A stretch of DNA of 64,000 bases from Talpa occidentalis (GCF_014898055.3 NW_023601543.1:17611820-17675819), one strand, 5' to 3'. Positions 47,966 to 60,850 are shown, counted from the stretch's first letter. Notes: generated by a model from the letters alone, not told the origin. A program made the numbers and translations.

Positions 47966-48530
47966 AGGCTATGAAATAGAAATCGTAATAACTACCCTCT
48001 TACAGGATTTTCGTGAGAATTAGAGATTATATTGTGGGGATTACCAATTATGGGGTCTTTAAACTTCTGTTGTCACCAATGTTGTCAGCCAAACCTTTCA
48101 GTTAAAGTCAAACCATGCTGTGGGGGAAGGGAGAAGTGTGTTAGCATATCCTCTGCATATAACAATTTAAAAAAAGGTTTAGCCTATGCACCAAGATATT
48201 ACATGCATTTCCAATGTATACAACAAGTAAAAGTAAAAGTAAGGGGCCCCACTCCATCCTAGTCCCAAGACATGTACCTAAAATATAATGTCAAAACCAC
48301 TCCCTCCATGACATACATGTAAAACTACCAGGGAATCTTAAAATGTGTCATTAAAAAATAAAAGCAAAATAATTAAGAAAACTGATAGTTGTGGTAGATC
48401 TCTATATAATCTAGCATGAATACTTATCCTATGCTCAGTATAATAAAATCGCTGCAGCAGCAACCTTTGAAAAAAAATGTGCACTTTTGCCTGTTGAGAA
48501 AGAAACAAAGAAAAGTGGATTTTTTAAATA

Positions 48531-48792
48531 AGATTTATTTATTCATGCATATAAGAACCAGGGTACAGGCCAGATGCGTGGGAGGGTGAGAAGATTCACC
48601 AGAGGCAGAGCAGGGAACAGAACAGGCAGACAGATGGAAATACACTGCTGAGGGGAGCAGCGGGTGAGGCAGGAGAGGTCTGCCATGCCATGTGGGATTC
48701 TCTCCAGCTGGCCAGGATTGAACCCATGCTGCAGAGGCTGCAGACAGCTTCACAGCACTACGCTCAACCCATTGCACCACCAGGGGAGGCCC
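48531..48792 (-). mobile_element. tRNA-derived SINE (family A) with TSD
   Basis: Reversed tail AGATTTATTTATTCATGC, GGGTACAGGCCAGATGCGTG and an antisense head ending CACCAGGGGAGGCCC. The direct repeat AAAAGTGGAT (48511-48520 and 48793-48802), probably extending into TTTTTTAAATA with a small indel, is the likely target-site duplication. Confidence 0.93.
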
Positions 48793-48814
48793 AAAAGTGG
48801 ATGTTTTTTAAATA

Positions 48815-49717
48815 GAGAAGTGTAAACTTATCATGACTCCCTATGTTTCTTTGAGTCATGTCAAGAAGTTGTCTTAAAACCTGTACCTATAATTATTAGA
48901 GGAAGCGACTGATTTCTACTTGACCAAATGGCTTTTGTTAAATATGAATAGGAATAACAACCCTTCCTCGACATCATTATAATCCATGAGAAATTAATAT
49001 AACATGCTGGTTGTTAGAATAAGACTGTCTTCTAGAAAACTGTTTTAATAAATCTATATATTTTCAGTAACTTCAGTGATCCACATTGACCCAACATGAA
49101 TGGCACACCAGGGATGGAACACTCTATTGTAGTGTGCAGTCTGCATACCATTACACAGTGACCCTGCTGATAGCCACTCTCTTTAATGAAGATAAATTAT
49201 TTGGGTAATTAAAGATGTCAGTTAATTAAAACTGTAATTTCCATTGAAAGTTTTTTATAGAACTTTCAGGAGTTGGATTCAAATAAAGCAGTAATACCAC
49301 ATAGGTTCTTGTATTTCCGGAGCTTCTCTGTAGGTAGATAAAATAGCAGAAATTCACCTGTCAACAAAATTATAAGCAGATTAGGTGGTATCTCTGAATT
49401 TAAATGTAAAATTTGTAATAATATTCCTGGAGGTGATTGAGTTGAATATAATTTACTTACATTGACAGATAAAACTCCTTCTTTTACTTTTTTATGGCCT
49501 AAAATATATTGGAAATATAAATGTATTCCCTTGACTCTTAAGCTGAAGTACCTTTAGAATATTGAAAATCCAGGGCAACATTTCTTTCAGTCTTAAAAAG
49601 CAAATTTTTAAGGAAAGTTCCACTCACTGGAGTTTAAGAGAATGATTAAATAATCCTGGTAGTGAACTCCATTTTGTGGAATGAATCCACTGGGTAATGA
49701 AAATCAAGCCAGTACAA
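48815..49717. other. Unique AT-rich stretch
   Basis: No gene is recognised. About 49,130-49,260 is an unusually motif-rich block (CATTACACAGTGACCCTGC, TAATTAAAGATGTCAGTTAA) that could be a conserved non-coding element. Confidence 0.45.
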
Positions 49718-49939
49718 CAGGGGTCAGCAAACTATGGCCCATGGACCAAATCTGGTGCACTGCCTGTTTTTTCAAATGAAGTTTTATTGGACTATAGCCA
49801 CATTTTTTCATCTACGTATGATTTACGGCTGCTTTGCTGCTACTTTGATGGAGCTGAATTCTTAGACAGAGACCATATGATTGCAAAGCCTAACATATTT
49901 ACTATCAGGTCCTTCACAGAAAAAGTTTGCTGATTCACA
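49718..49939. mobile_element. hAT-Charlie-type MITE
   Basis: The left end CAGGGGTCAGCAAACTATGG and right end AAAAAGTTTGCTGATTCACA are near-inverted termini. The interior (AAGTTTTATTGGACTATAGC, 'catatgattgcaaagcctaa', 'atatttactatcaggtcctt') matches a widespread non-autonomous hAT element in placental mammals whose subfamily name I will not guess. The 8-bp duplication has decayed. The 78-codon frame at 49697-49933 is an artefact of the element. Confidence 0.88.
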
Positions 49940-50041
49940 CTCTCTCAAATTATTTCATATGACTCTATGATGAATAGAAAAGCAATATATTTATGTCAGC
50001 AAATTCTTAAATACAGGAAAGAATATTCCACATTTACTTTA

Positions 50042-50317
50042 TTTTTTAAAAAAAATTTTTAAAGATTTATTTATTTATTTATATAAGCACTGGGTACAGT
50101 CAGAAGCGCGGGAAGGTGAGAGAATTCACCACAGCCAGAGCGGGGAGCAGAACAGGCAGGGGACCGAAGTACACTGCTGAGGGGAGCAGCAGGCGGCAGG
50201 AGAGGTCTGCGCACCATGTGGGACCCTCACCCGGTGGCCGGGGATCAAACCGGTGCCGCAGAAGCTGCGGGCAGCTTCTCAACCCAGTGCTCAACCACTG
50301 CGCCACCGGGGAGGCCC
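50042..50317 (-). mobile_element. tRNA-derived SINE (family B) with 15-bp TSD
   Basis: Reversed tail with (TTTA)n, then AAGCACTGGGTACAGTCAG, CACTGCTGAGGGGAGCAGC and an antisense head ending GCGCCACCGGGGAGGCCC. The perfect duplication TCCACATTTACTTTA lies at 50027-50041 and 50318-50332. CpG sites are well preserved and the 'cccagtgctt' variant is shared with the copy at 32667. Confidence 0.95.
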
Positions 50318-50437
50318 TCCACATTTACTTTAAATGCTAATTGTTTTCAGGAAGGGTTTTGGAAATTAAGTAGAATACTTAAACCTCTGTGTTGCACAAC
50401 TTTAGTGCACCTAGACATAGGATCACTAAATGGCACT

Positions 50438-50459
50438 AAAAAAAAAAAAAAAAAAAAAA
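50438..50459. repeat. Poly(A) run, 22 nt
   Basis: An uninterrupted A run follows TGGCACT with no recognisable element body upstream. It may be a tail-only insertion like the one at 16454, but no duplication is evident. Confidence 0.95.
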
Positions 50460-51169
50460 TAGCACCAAACACAATACTGATATAGAGTCCTCCCACAGAG
50501 GGAGCTGTTGTGACAGTCAATTTGGGGTGGAAGCAGAAAGTTCCAGAATGCAGACTAGACATGCAGCATCAAAAGGACTGGAGGAATCATGATTAGGAGT
50601 GGTCCTCAGATTTGATTTATAAAACCCTTTCTTCAAACAAAAGTTCAAATGGAAACCCAGGATATGAACAACAAAAAAGTGAAGGTGTTGATGCCACTGA
50701 GGTAGATGGGTATGAAAGTTCTGCTTACTTGGGTCCTCCTCTCTCTGCTTTGTTGTGGGAGGAGCTACCTATTTTCAATTACCATTGTACCTGGGGAATT
50801 GAATAAAAAAGCTTACTCAAGGAAATGGAACATTGATGTGCCTTGCTCATTTAATTTTCAGCACATCCTGAGAAATTTCTTAGGCTCTCTTGTGATCTCC
50901 CATCTATTTTATTCTTTTCCTCCTGTTTTGAAATATTTGTTACATACTGAAAAAAGCTGTGTTAATATTTGCTCATTTCATTTTGTAAAGCTTTAAACTC
51001 ATAAATGTGCACACAGAGAAATACTTTTGCTATGCTTTTCAGCTAGTTTTCATGAAAAAGGTATATTTTTTAAAGAAACAATCTATTTTAAATACTGTTC
51101 ATATTAATATTTATCTGTGCTTGTTTGTGTTTTATTGGATAAATCATTTCTAAGAAGAATGATAACAAT

Positions 51170-51410
51170 AATGTGTGTGACTGATTGAGTACTCACTGCA
51201 TGCCATTCTCAAAGGCACAATTCTCAATGCTACCTATGGATTAATTCATTAATCTTCACAAAATCCACATGACACAGAATCTGTTGTCTTCATTTCAAGT
51301 TGAGGAAACTGAAGCTCAGAGTAGTTAAGTTATTCTTTCAGACTTGCAGAGCTACTGAGTGGTAGACCTAGGATTAGGGCTTTGAACTCAGATAGGTTGA
51401 CTATAGAACT
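51170..51410 (-). mobile_element. MIR SINE, near full length
   Basis: TTGAGTACTCACTGCATGCC, 'ttgaggaaactgaagctcag', AGTAGTTAAGTTATTCTTTC and 'agagctactgagtggtagac' are the reverse complement of MIR in the right order. Confidence 0.88.
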
Positions 51411-51588
51411 CTCATAATCACTATTTTTTTTCATTTTCATCTTTTACTGTCCTCTGTTTAGTGAGTTTTGTTTTATTCTCTTATCTGCTTCTGCTAGTAA
51501 TTATCCATTTTAGTTCATTCTTTCAGTAGATAACTTTAATTTTCCTCATCCTTATTTGACTTGAAGTCTAAAATTAATCACAATCACA

Positions 51589-51865
51589 GGGCCTCCTTGA
51601 TGGCTCAGTGAGCGATATCAAGCTATCGCCAGCCACTGAGATATGAGTTCGATTCTTGGCCAGGGAGCTAACCCACATTGTGCAGCAGACCTCTCCTGTC
51701 TCACCTGCTGCTCCCCTCAACAGTGTATTTCAGTCAGTCTGCCTGTTCTGCTCCCCACTCTGTCTCTGGTGACTCCTTCTCACTGCTCCCCCCAACACAC
51801 ACACACACCTCTGGCCTGTACCCCAGTTCTTGTATGCAAAAATAAATAAAATAAATCTTTAAAAA
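51589..51865 (+). mobile_element. tRNA-derived SINE (family A)
   Basis: GGGCCTCCTTGATGGCTCAG head, GAGTTCGATTCTTGGCC at the B box, CAGACCTCTCCTGTCTCACC body with an expanded CACACACACA stretch, and an AATAAATAAAATAAATCTTT tail. A probable duplication with one mismatch is AATCACAATC before and AATCGCAATC after. Confidence 0.92.
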
Positions 51866-51899
51866 ATCGCAATCTCTACCCTCTTCCTAATAAATAAAG

Positions 51900-52290
51900 C
51901 TATAAATGCTTTAATTTGGATCATCCCCTCTTCACTGCCAGTATTTTGGCTCCACTTTTTCTTAATATACCAACATTATTAATTGTAATACTTTCCACAT
52001 GCAATGTCCATATCAGTTTACCAATTTATTCACCAATTACTTTACTCATCACTCCTTCTTGCAACTCACGCCTCCCTTCTGGATTCTATTTTGTGCTTCT
52101 TGAAGTGCATCCTTTCATTATTTCTTCAATAAGGGTCTTTTGGTGAAAAATTCTCCTTCCTTTCACCTTCAGTCTTAACATATTCACTAAATATAGAATA
52201 CAATATTGATGGTTGTTTTCACTGAAACATTTGAAAATATTGCTTCATACTCCATCATTTAGCATGCTTCCTGGTGCAAATAACATGATA
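51900..52290 (-). mobile_element. Possible old L1M segment, antisense
   Basis: 'ttatttcttcaataagggtc', 'attcactaaatatagaatac' and 'tattgcttcatactccatca' resemble an antisense L1M region. The match is weak. Confidence 0.35.
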
Positions 52291-55159
52291 TCCCCAAATA
52301 ATGGCTTTAAACAATAAAGGTGTTTGTTTTCATTCCATATCAAGCAGTCTAGAGCTAGGCAATATCAGTGTTGATTAATTGAGCAGCTCAATATATCAAA
52401 CTCTAGATCAGCTGCTCTCTGACTCTTTAGACATTTCTTTTAGAGTTACTAAATGACTACCAGCTCCAAATATCACGTGCTCACAATGGCAATGTTCAAA
52501 TGCTGGAAAGAAGAGCAGATTTCTCCTTGTATATCTCTATCAGCTAGATGTTCTTTCCCAGAAGACTTTTTCAGATTTCCTCTCAGTCAGAACTCGGTGA
52601 CTTGTCCACCTTCTAGTACTGTCACTGGCAAGGTAGAATGAAATATTTTGATTTGCTTAAACTGGTAATGGAACTTAGCATGGAACTTTCATATATAAAC
52701 CATTGAGAGTTCTGTTTTAAGATCGCTCTCTTTACTATTGTGCTAATTCCTATCATTGTGGAAGCAGACAAATGAGATTAGATGGGCAAGAGATGTTTGG
52801 AAGACTCTTTGAAGTATAATGGAGATGGAGCAGCAGAAGACAAAGGGGTTCTTCAGAACAGATGCAGAGTGAGACACCTATGTGGGGGAAGAAAAATTGT
52901 GTAGGAAAAAATTCAGGCTACAATTTGGATCCAGGAAAGATTTGGCCATGCTGATGGAGAGTCCTAGATCAAGATTGCTATAATGAGTCCCCCATCTTAA
53001 AGAAATGGCCTGTAATAGTGCCCAACCATGTTCAAAAACTTGGCTAGGAGTTAAATTCTTAATTCTTACTCTCTCCCCCTATGGTTTGATTTTCAGACAG
53101 TAAACTCTTATTTACCATCAATGCATATTTTCTTTATAGTTTGAGAAATCAGGATATTGGGGAAAAATCTTGATACCTCTGACTTCAGGGAAATCTGGAA
53201 TTTCCAGGACAACTAGAAGAGGTCACAGATTTGCTAGGCAGAGAGGTAATACAAGATATTTTGACGACACTTACTATTGTGTCAGTGAAGGAAAGGCAGA
53301 GAAGATCTGTTTTAGAGAGGTGCATTGTACCTTTCTTAGCATAGGACAATGTTTCAAGGAAATTGCCCTAAGTGGTATCTCTTTTCTATCATCTACTAAG
53401 AAACAGTAAGAAAATAAGCCTACTGTGACCCAGCTAGTTATTTGTGTAAGTTATAAAGTTTTATTTTGTCAATAAAGACTGCCTTTTCTTATGGAGGTTT
53501 GTGCTCCTGAATCCTTCAAATGCCACATGAAAAGAAGTCAACTGCTAGATTATTACCACAGATGCAAGGTCACATCGAGTGGCAACCGTTCATACAATCA
53601 GGTCCGCACAATTCACAAAAAATCAAAATAGTTTAATTTATTAATGTAATTGGCAGAGTGACATATTAGCCTTCTCAACATCATCTTTCTAATGAAAGTC
53701 TTTTTCATGGTGTGTAGTAATATTGTGTTAGAGATCCTATTAAGATGATTTGAAATTGTGAGCTACCAAGTAACTATTCTAAGTTAGAGACTGATTTTTG
53801 AAAATGTTTACACCTTTTATATGCCACTTATGGGATATATTTTTGATTAACTTAATATAGCCAAATCTCATAGTTTTTAAATTTATTATGTCAGGCTGAG
53901 CTGAAACTTACCCTGAAATATTCCAGGAAAACGTTACTATAAAGACTGTCAAGAATATGTTTCACCTGCTTAACACCATAAACTAATTTAAGCACGTTAA
54001 AAACAATAATAAAGATACAATTGAATTTTTATTGTTTTGTTTGAACCAGTGACCCTAAAGGTCTCTATAGGACATTAGTAATAGCATTTATGGTGTGCAC
54101 TCTAAGTAAATATCACATATTTTATTTTAAATATGATTTGGACTTAACAGCAAAGCTTGACGCTTCAAATTAGGCTGAATTAACAGAGTTTTTTAAAATA
54201 AACAGTTTTAAAAATATTTCTATTCATTTTCATAAGTGTAAATATTATATGTGCATGAAAAAGCAGTTTCTTTCACTTATGCTGTTTTCTTAAGAAATCA
54301 TTACATTTTCTTAACTCACACTCTTGGATTCAATTTTTATTTACAATTCCAAATCAAGCCGTTCATGTCTCTTCTCTATTTCAAGCAATTCTTTGCCCCA
54401 TTCATTTTGAAGATGTGGTCAGAGAAAGGGGGTGAGTGGATAATATTCAATCCAAACAACATGACTACACATAATTTAAAGCATTCACTGCATTTTAAAC
54501 TGACATTTAAGGATTGCTCTGGACTAATTTATCCTGGCCACTTCAGCCTACATATTTCTTCTGTGCATAATTCCTTCTTGAAGTTAATGGGAATTTGGCA
54601 TGAGGCAGGAGTACATGTTTCATGAAATGGGAATCTGGGACCTGTCACTTAATAAGAAATCTGCCTCTACCTTAATTGGTCTATCTCCTTAATGCTTTTC
54701 TCTACTATGGCAGCATAGGCAGACCTTCCATCCCAATGTGAAATGAAACTATTGTAAAATCAAGGTATATGTGTGCTACTGAGCAGAAGGCAAATGGTAT
54801 GATCTATTGGACTAAAGGTGGAAGGAATTTGAAGTGTTGTGCTTACTGAACATGGCATAAAAGCAAACATTTCTATGTGCTGCATTATAAGCATTTTCAC
54901 TATAACACACATTCTCACTTACCCATTCCAGTAAACCCTGGAAAACATTAATTATGCAATGAGCTTTAGGACTGGGACTTTAAATCAAAGGGAAAGTAAT
55001 GGTTTTTTCAGTAGTTCCTCAGTGCACACTGCGCTGGAGTTTAGCCTTTACTTTGATAACCACACTTGGTACTTTTCCGTTATGCAGATAAGTATTTCTT
55101 ATAGGCAGAGTAAAATAATTTTTGCATCTAAAACTTTTTCAAATAGATGTTAATAATTT
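52291..55159. other. AT-rich stretch without a recognised gene
   Basis: Open frames at 53170-53409 and 54251-54625 (124 codons) have no domain or splice support. No repeat family is assigned. Confidence 0.5.
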
Positions 55160-55540
55160 ACCAACATGTTGAATGAACTGCAGTGCCATGCAAGAGAATA
55201 TTACAGCTTAAAAGAAAAAAACTGATATGGAGCCATCTCAATCTATATTAAGTAAAAACTCCAAAGTGTAAGAACAAGTGTATGGTGTACTGTATTTTGT
55301 GTATGAAAAAGGAAAGGTAATAATGGATTTTTATGTGCTGTATATTGCATGAAAAAATAATGGAAATATTAATAAAGTAGATATCTACAAGAGTTGGAGA
55401 TAGAATGTGATAGAAAGGAGAGTAAATGAAACTTCTCAGTATATATCTTTATATACAGGTTTTGTTTTTAGTTTTGAAATGTGTTAATTTAATGAAGTAG
55501 GGAGAAGAGGAATTTACCAATCTCATAAAGACTTTTTATT
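55160..55540 (+). mobile_element. L1M 3' end relic
   Basis: 'gccatgcaagagaatattac', 'ctgatatggagccatctcaa', 'gtatgaaaaaggaaaggtaa' and a final 'tgtgttaatttaatg' run follow old L1M ORF2-end and 3' UTR order. The whole segment is decayed. Confidence 0.5.
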
Positions 55541-55549
55541 TTTGGATAT

Positions 55550-55625
55550 TGAATTTGTGTGTTTGTTTTAGTTGTGATAGCATTGTATTATAGTATTAAT
55601 AAATTTCAGGTGTGTATGGTTAAAA
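55550..55625 (-). mobile_element. L1 3' end scrap, antisense
   Basis: The segment 'tagttgtgatagcattgtat' and AATAAATTTCAGGTGTGTAT resemble the antisense 3' end of laurasiatherian L1MA-type elements. Confidence 0.4.
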
Positions 55626-55689
55626 TCACCCATAACAGACTTTTTTTACTTGGTGATGTTCCAGAAATGCATATATTTACATGTTGAGC

Positions 55690-55830
55690 CTAGATTGCTT
55701 TTTTACTCTGCCATAATTAGCTAGATGACCTTAAATCACTTAATTCATCTGGACTTCACTATTGTAAAATACAACACTAAATAGATGGTTTCCAAGGTCC
55801 CTTCCAGCTCTAGCAGTCTATGAAATGCAA
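55690..55830 (+). mobile_element. MIR3 SINE
   Basis: 'taattagctagatgacctta', then 'ctaaatagatggtttccaag' and GTCCCTTCCAGCTCTAGCAG with the closing TCTATGA, match the 3' half of MIR3 as I recall it. Confidence 0.8.
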
Positions 55831-56099
55831 ATGGATAACAGTATAGTATGGGCATACATAAATCAACTTCTTAAGGGCCAGAAATGTGTCTGATGGATAA
55901 CAATATTTATTGCTGCTCTAGGATTTTCTCTTTTGACTAACTTTTCTACAAAATGGGTTTTCTTACTCAGGCAGACAGGTGTGCATTAGATATTAATTAA
56001 ATTTTGAAAAATTCAATTTATTTCTTATGCTAAAGACAATTCCTTTTAACTTTGAGCAAAAACTTTATACAAATAATTGTTGTGATGAACTCAAAACAT

Positions 56100-56480
56100 T
56101 GACGTTTAGTTACTAATCAGTATTTTGATATGCTTCTGAGTCTTTATTAAATATGTTTGTGTTTGATACCCATTCTGTTTAAGCGTCAATTATTTATTTA
56201 CAGGTCTTGATATGAAACTAATCATGCATATATCCATACGAAGCTTGCATACTGACAGGATAAAATCATTAAACAGTCATTACTGTAAACTGACGTTGGC
56301 CTGAAATTTTTGCAGTTAACGGGGGAGTTGATGCTTGATGAACAATCCAATTAAAACTGGCAACAAAAGACCTAAAATGTCAGCCAAATTGCTTTTTAAT
56401 AGTCAATGCAGCCGTCACAAAACATAAACATTAAAGTCCCCATAGAAGCATAAAGCTTCATGGTGAAACAATTCTAGAAA
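56100..56480. other. Candidate conserved non-coding element
   Basis: This unique block has densely packed, intact-looking motifs: AAGCGTCAATTATTTATTTA, CTAATCATGCATATATCC, AACTGACGTTGGCCTG, CCAATTAAAACTGGC, GCAGCCGTCACAAAAC. It lacks repeat hallmarks, and several CpG sites survive in otherwise AT-rich DNA. This looks like a developmental-enhancer-type element; unverified. Confidence 0.35.
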
Positions 56481-58088
56481 ATGAATAATAATTACAGCAT
56501 CTTGAGGATTCTTTTAATAGATTTGCACTCATTAAAAATATTTTGTTGGTTAGAATCAGATGACAAAGTATGTTTCCCTGAATACTTCCTTATATTTGTT
56601 ATAATAATGGCTTTGTTTAATATTAAGTAGGTATAATTTCTATTATTCCAAAAGTTATTTAAAAAGTATTTTAATAAACTAGAAGAGAAGCTTTTCAAAA
56701 AAGCAGTAAGAAAAACATAATATATGACTTGCTAACGCCTCACAATATAAAATAATAATGGATCCTGTCACACTGTTAAATGAATGGATAGGAAAGCCCA
56801 TTGTGATTTCCATTTGTAACCTGAAAGCTGTAACCAACATTTAGACTCTTCAAGTTCTGGGTGTTCAATACTGAATATGTGATGGATTAATCACCTAGAT
56901 ATTTCCTACTATCCAGCAGTATTATTTTTAGTTGGAAATACAAACTCAAATATTTTACTTAATTTTTCACCTTTAGTTTAGGTGTTTACCACATGGAGAC
57001 CAAATTATTAGATTAGAATGAAAGATAGTGTTGCATATTATGAATAATGTGACTTCTCTGTTATTACCAACACTTTTCAATAAGCGAATAGAGAAATTGT
57101 GGGCTTTTACTTTTGTGGCATTATAACACAGGAGAAAACATCAGGGTTTTAATAATATAATCATTTATTTTCCCAATATTTTTTTAACATTAATTATGTG
57201 TCAACATTTTGTCGACCTCTCTGGGAATCTAGAATGAGTAAAATTTAGATACCATACTAAACTCACTATTGGTTAAATTTGTGAATAGTCAACTGTAATA
57301 CATGGGAGAAATGTGTGAAGAATTCAAATCAGGAAATTAAATACTTGTCTCCCAGAGTCATGTGCGAGTTAGGAATCCTTAGCCTACCATATATTTCTTG
57401 AAAATATTTTGTAGCATAGATATACACAGTAAAGCCCTCAAACAGATGGTGTCCCAATATATTTATATATTAGAATATTTGTCAATTAGACATTGCCTTC
57501 CTCTACAATCATAGAGAGTAATTGTATGTACTTTGAAGGGTAAATTGATGTTCACACTTCTCCAGCTGTGGTTCCTCGTTTTACTGTTCAGGAAGTTAGT
57601 GCTGTGTTTTCAGAACAACAGTTTTTAAAATCCCTCAAAGGAGTACTATAGACACATTGGGACTTCAAACTCTATTAGCTGAAACAGTGAGGAGAAAACC
57701 CTATAGGAATATAAATGAAACTTTAATGGCACCATATCACAAAATATTAAATGACCCAACTATCCATAAAAATTGTTTATCTTTTAATTTTTTTCATAAT
57801 ACACTAATGACTAAAATATGGAGGGAAAATTCTAACATATTGGTTATATCTGTAAACTACCACATCAGCCTGTGAGAAAGTAAAAATGCCTTTGTCTATA
57901 TAGTACCCAGAAATAGATGAAATGTCAGCAATTTAAGTGATGGCTTGGAGATGCTCTATCAACTAGCTATTTTGCCATTGTATGGGTCAAAGAATTATAA
58001 ATTTAAATATGATTTTCTACTCCTAAATAAATATTTTTAAATTTTAGGCATTTAAAAACCAACAATGAAGACTTCAGTGTGAAAATGA

Positions 58089-58114
58089 TACATACATACA
58101 TACATACATACATA
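58089..58114. repeat. (CATA)n microsatellite
   Basis: Six to seven perfect ATAC/CATA units. Confidence 0.97.
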
Positions 58115-58159
58115 AAAATTCTTATGATCTTGATCTCATGCAAATTGCTTTATGTACAT

Positions 58160-58570
58160 TTTACATTTGTCAATGTCCATTCAAACTATATTTATCAAAG
58201 ACTTAGATGCCTAATATGATTGAGGCATTGTGTGCAGTACCAAGGACTGAAACATGAATAATATTTAGTTTTGGCCCTCAAGTACCTTACTGCCCAGCTG
58301 GGGAAATGAAAAAACATTTATAATGATGTTGTGAGACAGCTGATAGGTAATTGTAATAAATTATGTGAGAACACAGAAAAGTAATGGATTAAAGGCATCA
58401 CAGAGGAGATAACATTGCCTAGAAGACTTGTGTTCATCTTATAAAACATGGCTTCATTGAGAAGGGGAAAGCAGTGGTATCTAAGCAATGAAAGTATGTA
58501 CAATGTTCTAGAGACCTGGAAGTCCATGGCCTGTATGGAACAGAGACATGGAAGATAAAGCTGCACTTAT
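58160..58570 (-). mobile_element. L2 relic
   Basis: 'tatttatcaaagacttagat', 'gaggcattgtgtgcagtacc', 'tggccctcaagtaccttact' and 'gaaagtatgtacaatgttct' run in the antisense L2 order. The minus-strand frame at 58318-58566 is a by-product. Confidence 0.6.
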
Positions 58571-59429
58571 ATATCCTACTAAGTATTTTGTACTTTGCTT
58601 TACAGACAGTAAAGTGCCACTGTATTAATCTTAATTAAGAAGATAGTTGGGGATTTATTCACTTTGAGGATTCATTATAATGCATCAGATTTAACAGTTA
58701 ATAAATTCTAGAGATATCAGATATCTTTATTTTGATAAAAATCAAATGTGTAAATTCCAAGATGTTATCTATAATCAGTGTTTCCTATATTTTCCTGAAT
58801 ATATTTAAGTCAAGATTTTCCAAGATGATTACTTTGTAAAGCACAATTAGCTTTTTATACCATAAAAGCAGAAATAAGGCCAGTGTCATGCCTATATAGA
58901 AACCTTACTGTTTTCTAACAATATTCAAGTAGAACTCTTAAAAGAAGTCAAACAATGAAATTACCCGGACATAAATCCTAACTCAAGACTTTCCAGGAAG
59001 TATATTTTTATTATCCACAATTATTTTAATGTTAAAACCAATAACATGGAGACTTTTGGCATCATAAATTACTTTTGAGTCACTTAATGATTTAATAGAT
59101 GAGGTAGTATAGATCTAGGAGTTCATTTTACTCACCATTTCCCACAGCTAGATATACATTTAACATCATAATAAGCAAAACTGAAACAAGTTTTACAAAA
59201 CAATTCTTAATTTTATTAAATGAAATTATACCATTAGTTGAAACAGTAATCTTGGAGCTGATTCTATTCCATTTCATTTTTTACATGTTGGTTCAAATTG
59301 GTTTCATAACCCATCGATTAGTCATAGCCAAAGGTTTGAAAAACACTGTTATAAACAAAGTAGTTGAAGAAAACTAGATCCAAAGGGGGGAAAAAAAGCC
59401 TGAATTGACAGATTTACATTCTTTTCCTA

Positions 59430-59640
59430 ATTTCTCTTCACAAGGTCACTGTCTCTGTGACCTTGGTAGGCTCAGTTAACTTCTTTGTTTTTTGTGTTTG
59501 TTTGTTTTTGTTTGTTTGTTTTTGCTATACAGGTGTGCTTTCTGTGTCTGTCTCACAGATATCTGTTGTAAGAATCAAATGAGATAATATATTACAAAGT
59601 GCTTTGCAAACCATAAAATACTTCGTAGGTGTAGGGAGGT
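59430..59640 (+). mobile_element. MIR SINE with internal (GTTT)n expansion
   Basis: GTCTCTGTGACCTTGGTAGG and 'agttaacttctttg' give the MIR core. A GTTT-rich tract (about 59485-59523) interrupts it. The 3' half resumes with AATCAAATGAGATAATATAT and 'aagtgctttgcaaaccataa'. Confidence 0.7.
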
Positions 59641-60199
59641 GATATCCATAAAATGAGACTATACTTCATTGTTATGTATTTCATGTGACTCTGGTGAACC
59701 TTTTAATATTTCAAATTCATTCTTGAAAAATAATTTCCTTCAGGGTTCTAGTCAAACCAGATATATCTGAAAATAAGGTTGACAAAGTGTTTCCCATTCT
59801 GAATACACGGCAACAGTGACATTAGTTCAAGTACAGTTTACATTTTTGGCCTCTGAGAAGAGAACCTGATACAGATCACCACCCTTTAAACTAAGAAGCT
59901 GCTTGTTAAAATAATGGGCGGAATGCATGGCTTCATATTATGTAATTTGCTTACATGTCACATCTTTTATGATACATAGTGCCGCTGCTAAAGTCAGCCT
60001 TTGGTGAGGATATGTCATCAACACTTTTGCATAACTCTAATAGGAAGAAATCTATAACAGTGAAGAGGAAGACAACCCCGCCGTTCATTTGAAAAAGCAA
60101 CCTTTAGTAAAATGTTATTATGAACATCCTGTGTTCAGTTCTTACCTTCTAAAAATGATCTGAAATTCAAGTTGATTTGATGATCTGTTGTTTGGTTTT

Positions 60200-60850
60200 C
60201 TCCATTCATTCTTCCCAGCCAGCATTTATTGAGCACTAACTGTGCACCATACCGTGGGTACCGCAGCAGTCACTGCCTTTCAAAGGACTGATGCTCTGTT
60301 AGGGAAGGTAAAGCAACTTTACAAATACAAATCATAATAATAGGTTGTTTTGCTTGTGTGAAACAGAGACTTACTCAGAGTTGCCCTACTGCTAAGGATT
60401 CGTTGTAAGCACGCATATCCAAAGATAGTCGAGGAATCCAGTTCCAGAAACCTCAACAGTCCATGTTTATGAATCACCAGCCTTGTGTTCTGCTGTTAAA
60501 CAACACAGTGACTGGCTTCATGTCTGCCTTTTTTGGGTCCATCTGCTCCTTTACTTTTTTACCACTGACTTCATGTGTCTTAGGAGTTGCTGAGAGTATA
60601 AGAGGGATCTAGTGCTATAAGAGGTCAGAAGAGAAAAATATCAAGTTTGTTTAGCTTTCAAGGAATGCTTAATGAAAGAAATATCATTGGTATTTGACCT
60701 CAGAGGACAAGCAGGATGTAGACAGAATATGGGACGAAAGGACATTCAAAGTGGAAAGTCCAATCTGAACATAAAGGTTCAGAGATGGAAAGAACAAAAT
60801 ATATCTGTTAAATGACAAAAGCTGCAGTTTGACTGGAGTATTTGAGTAGT
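60200..60850 (-). mobile_element. L2 relic
   Basis: AGCATTTATTGAGCACTAAC, 'gtgcaccataccgtgggtac', 'tcaaaggactgatgctctgt', and further on 'tttgacctcagaggacaagc' and 'aaaggacattcaaagtggaa' fit antisense L2, with a poorly matched middle part. Confidence 0.65.

Larger units (their letters stand above)
55831..58159. other. AT-rich stretch without a recognised gene
   Basis: No coding region or assignable repeat apart from the CATA tract at 58089-58114. The part at about 56,100-56,480 is listed as a conserved-element candidate. Confidence 0.5.

Noticed and set aside
54251..54625. 124-codon plus-strand frame
   Set aside because: AT-rich, with no homology that I recognise, no splice or promoter context, and length within chance for this many kilobases.
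58089..58114. CRISPR-like or satellite array
   Set aside because: It is a plain CATA microsatellite; no spaced direct repeats occur anywhere in the window.
59225..59350. Possible hAT transposon end (GTTTGAAAAACACTG)
   Set aside because: Only one terminus is recognisable; no matching opposite end or 8-bp duplication was found.
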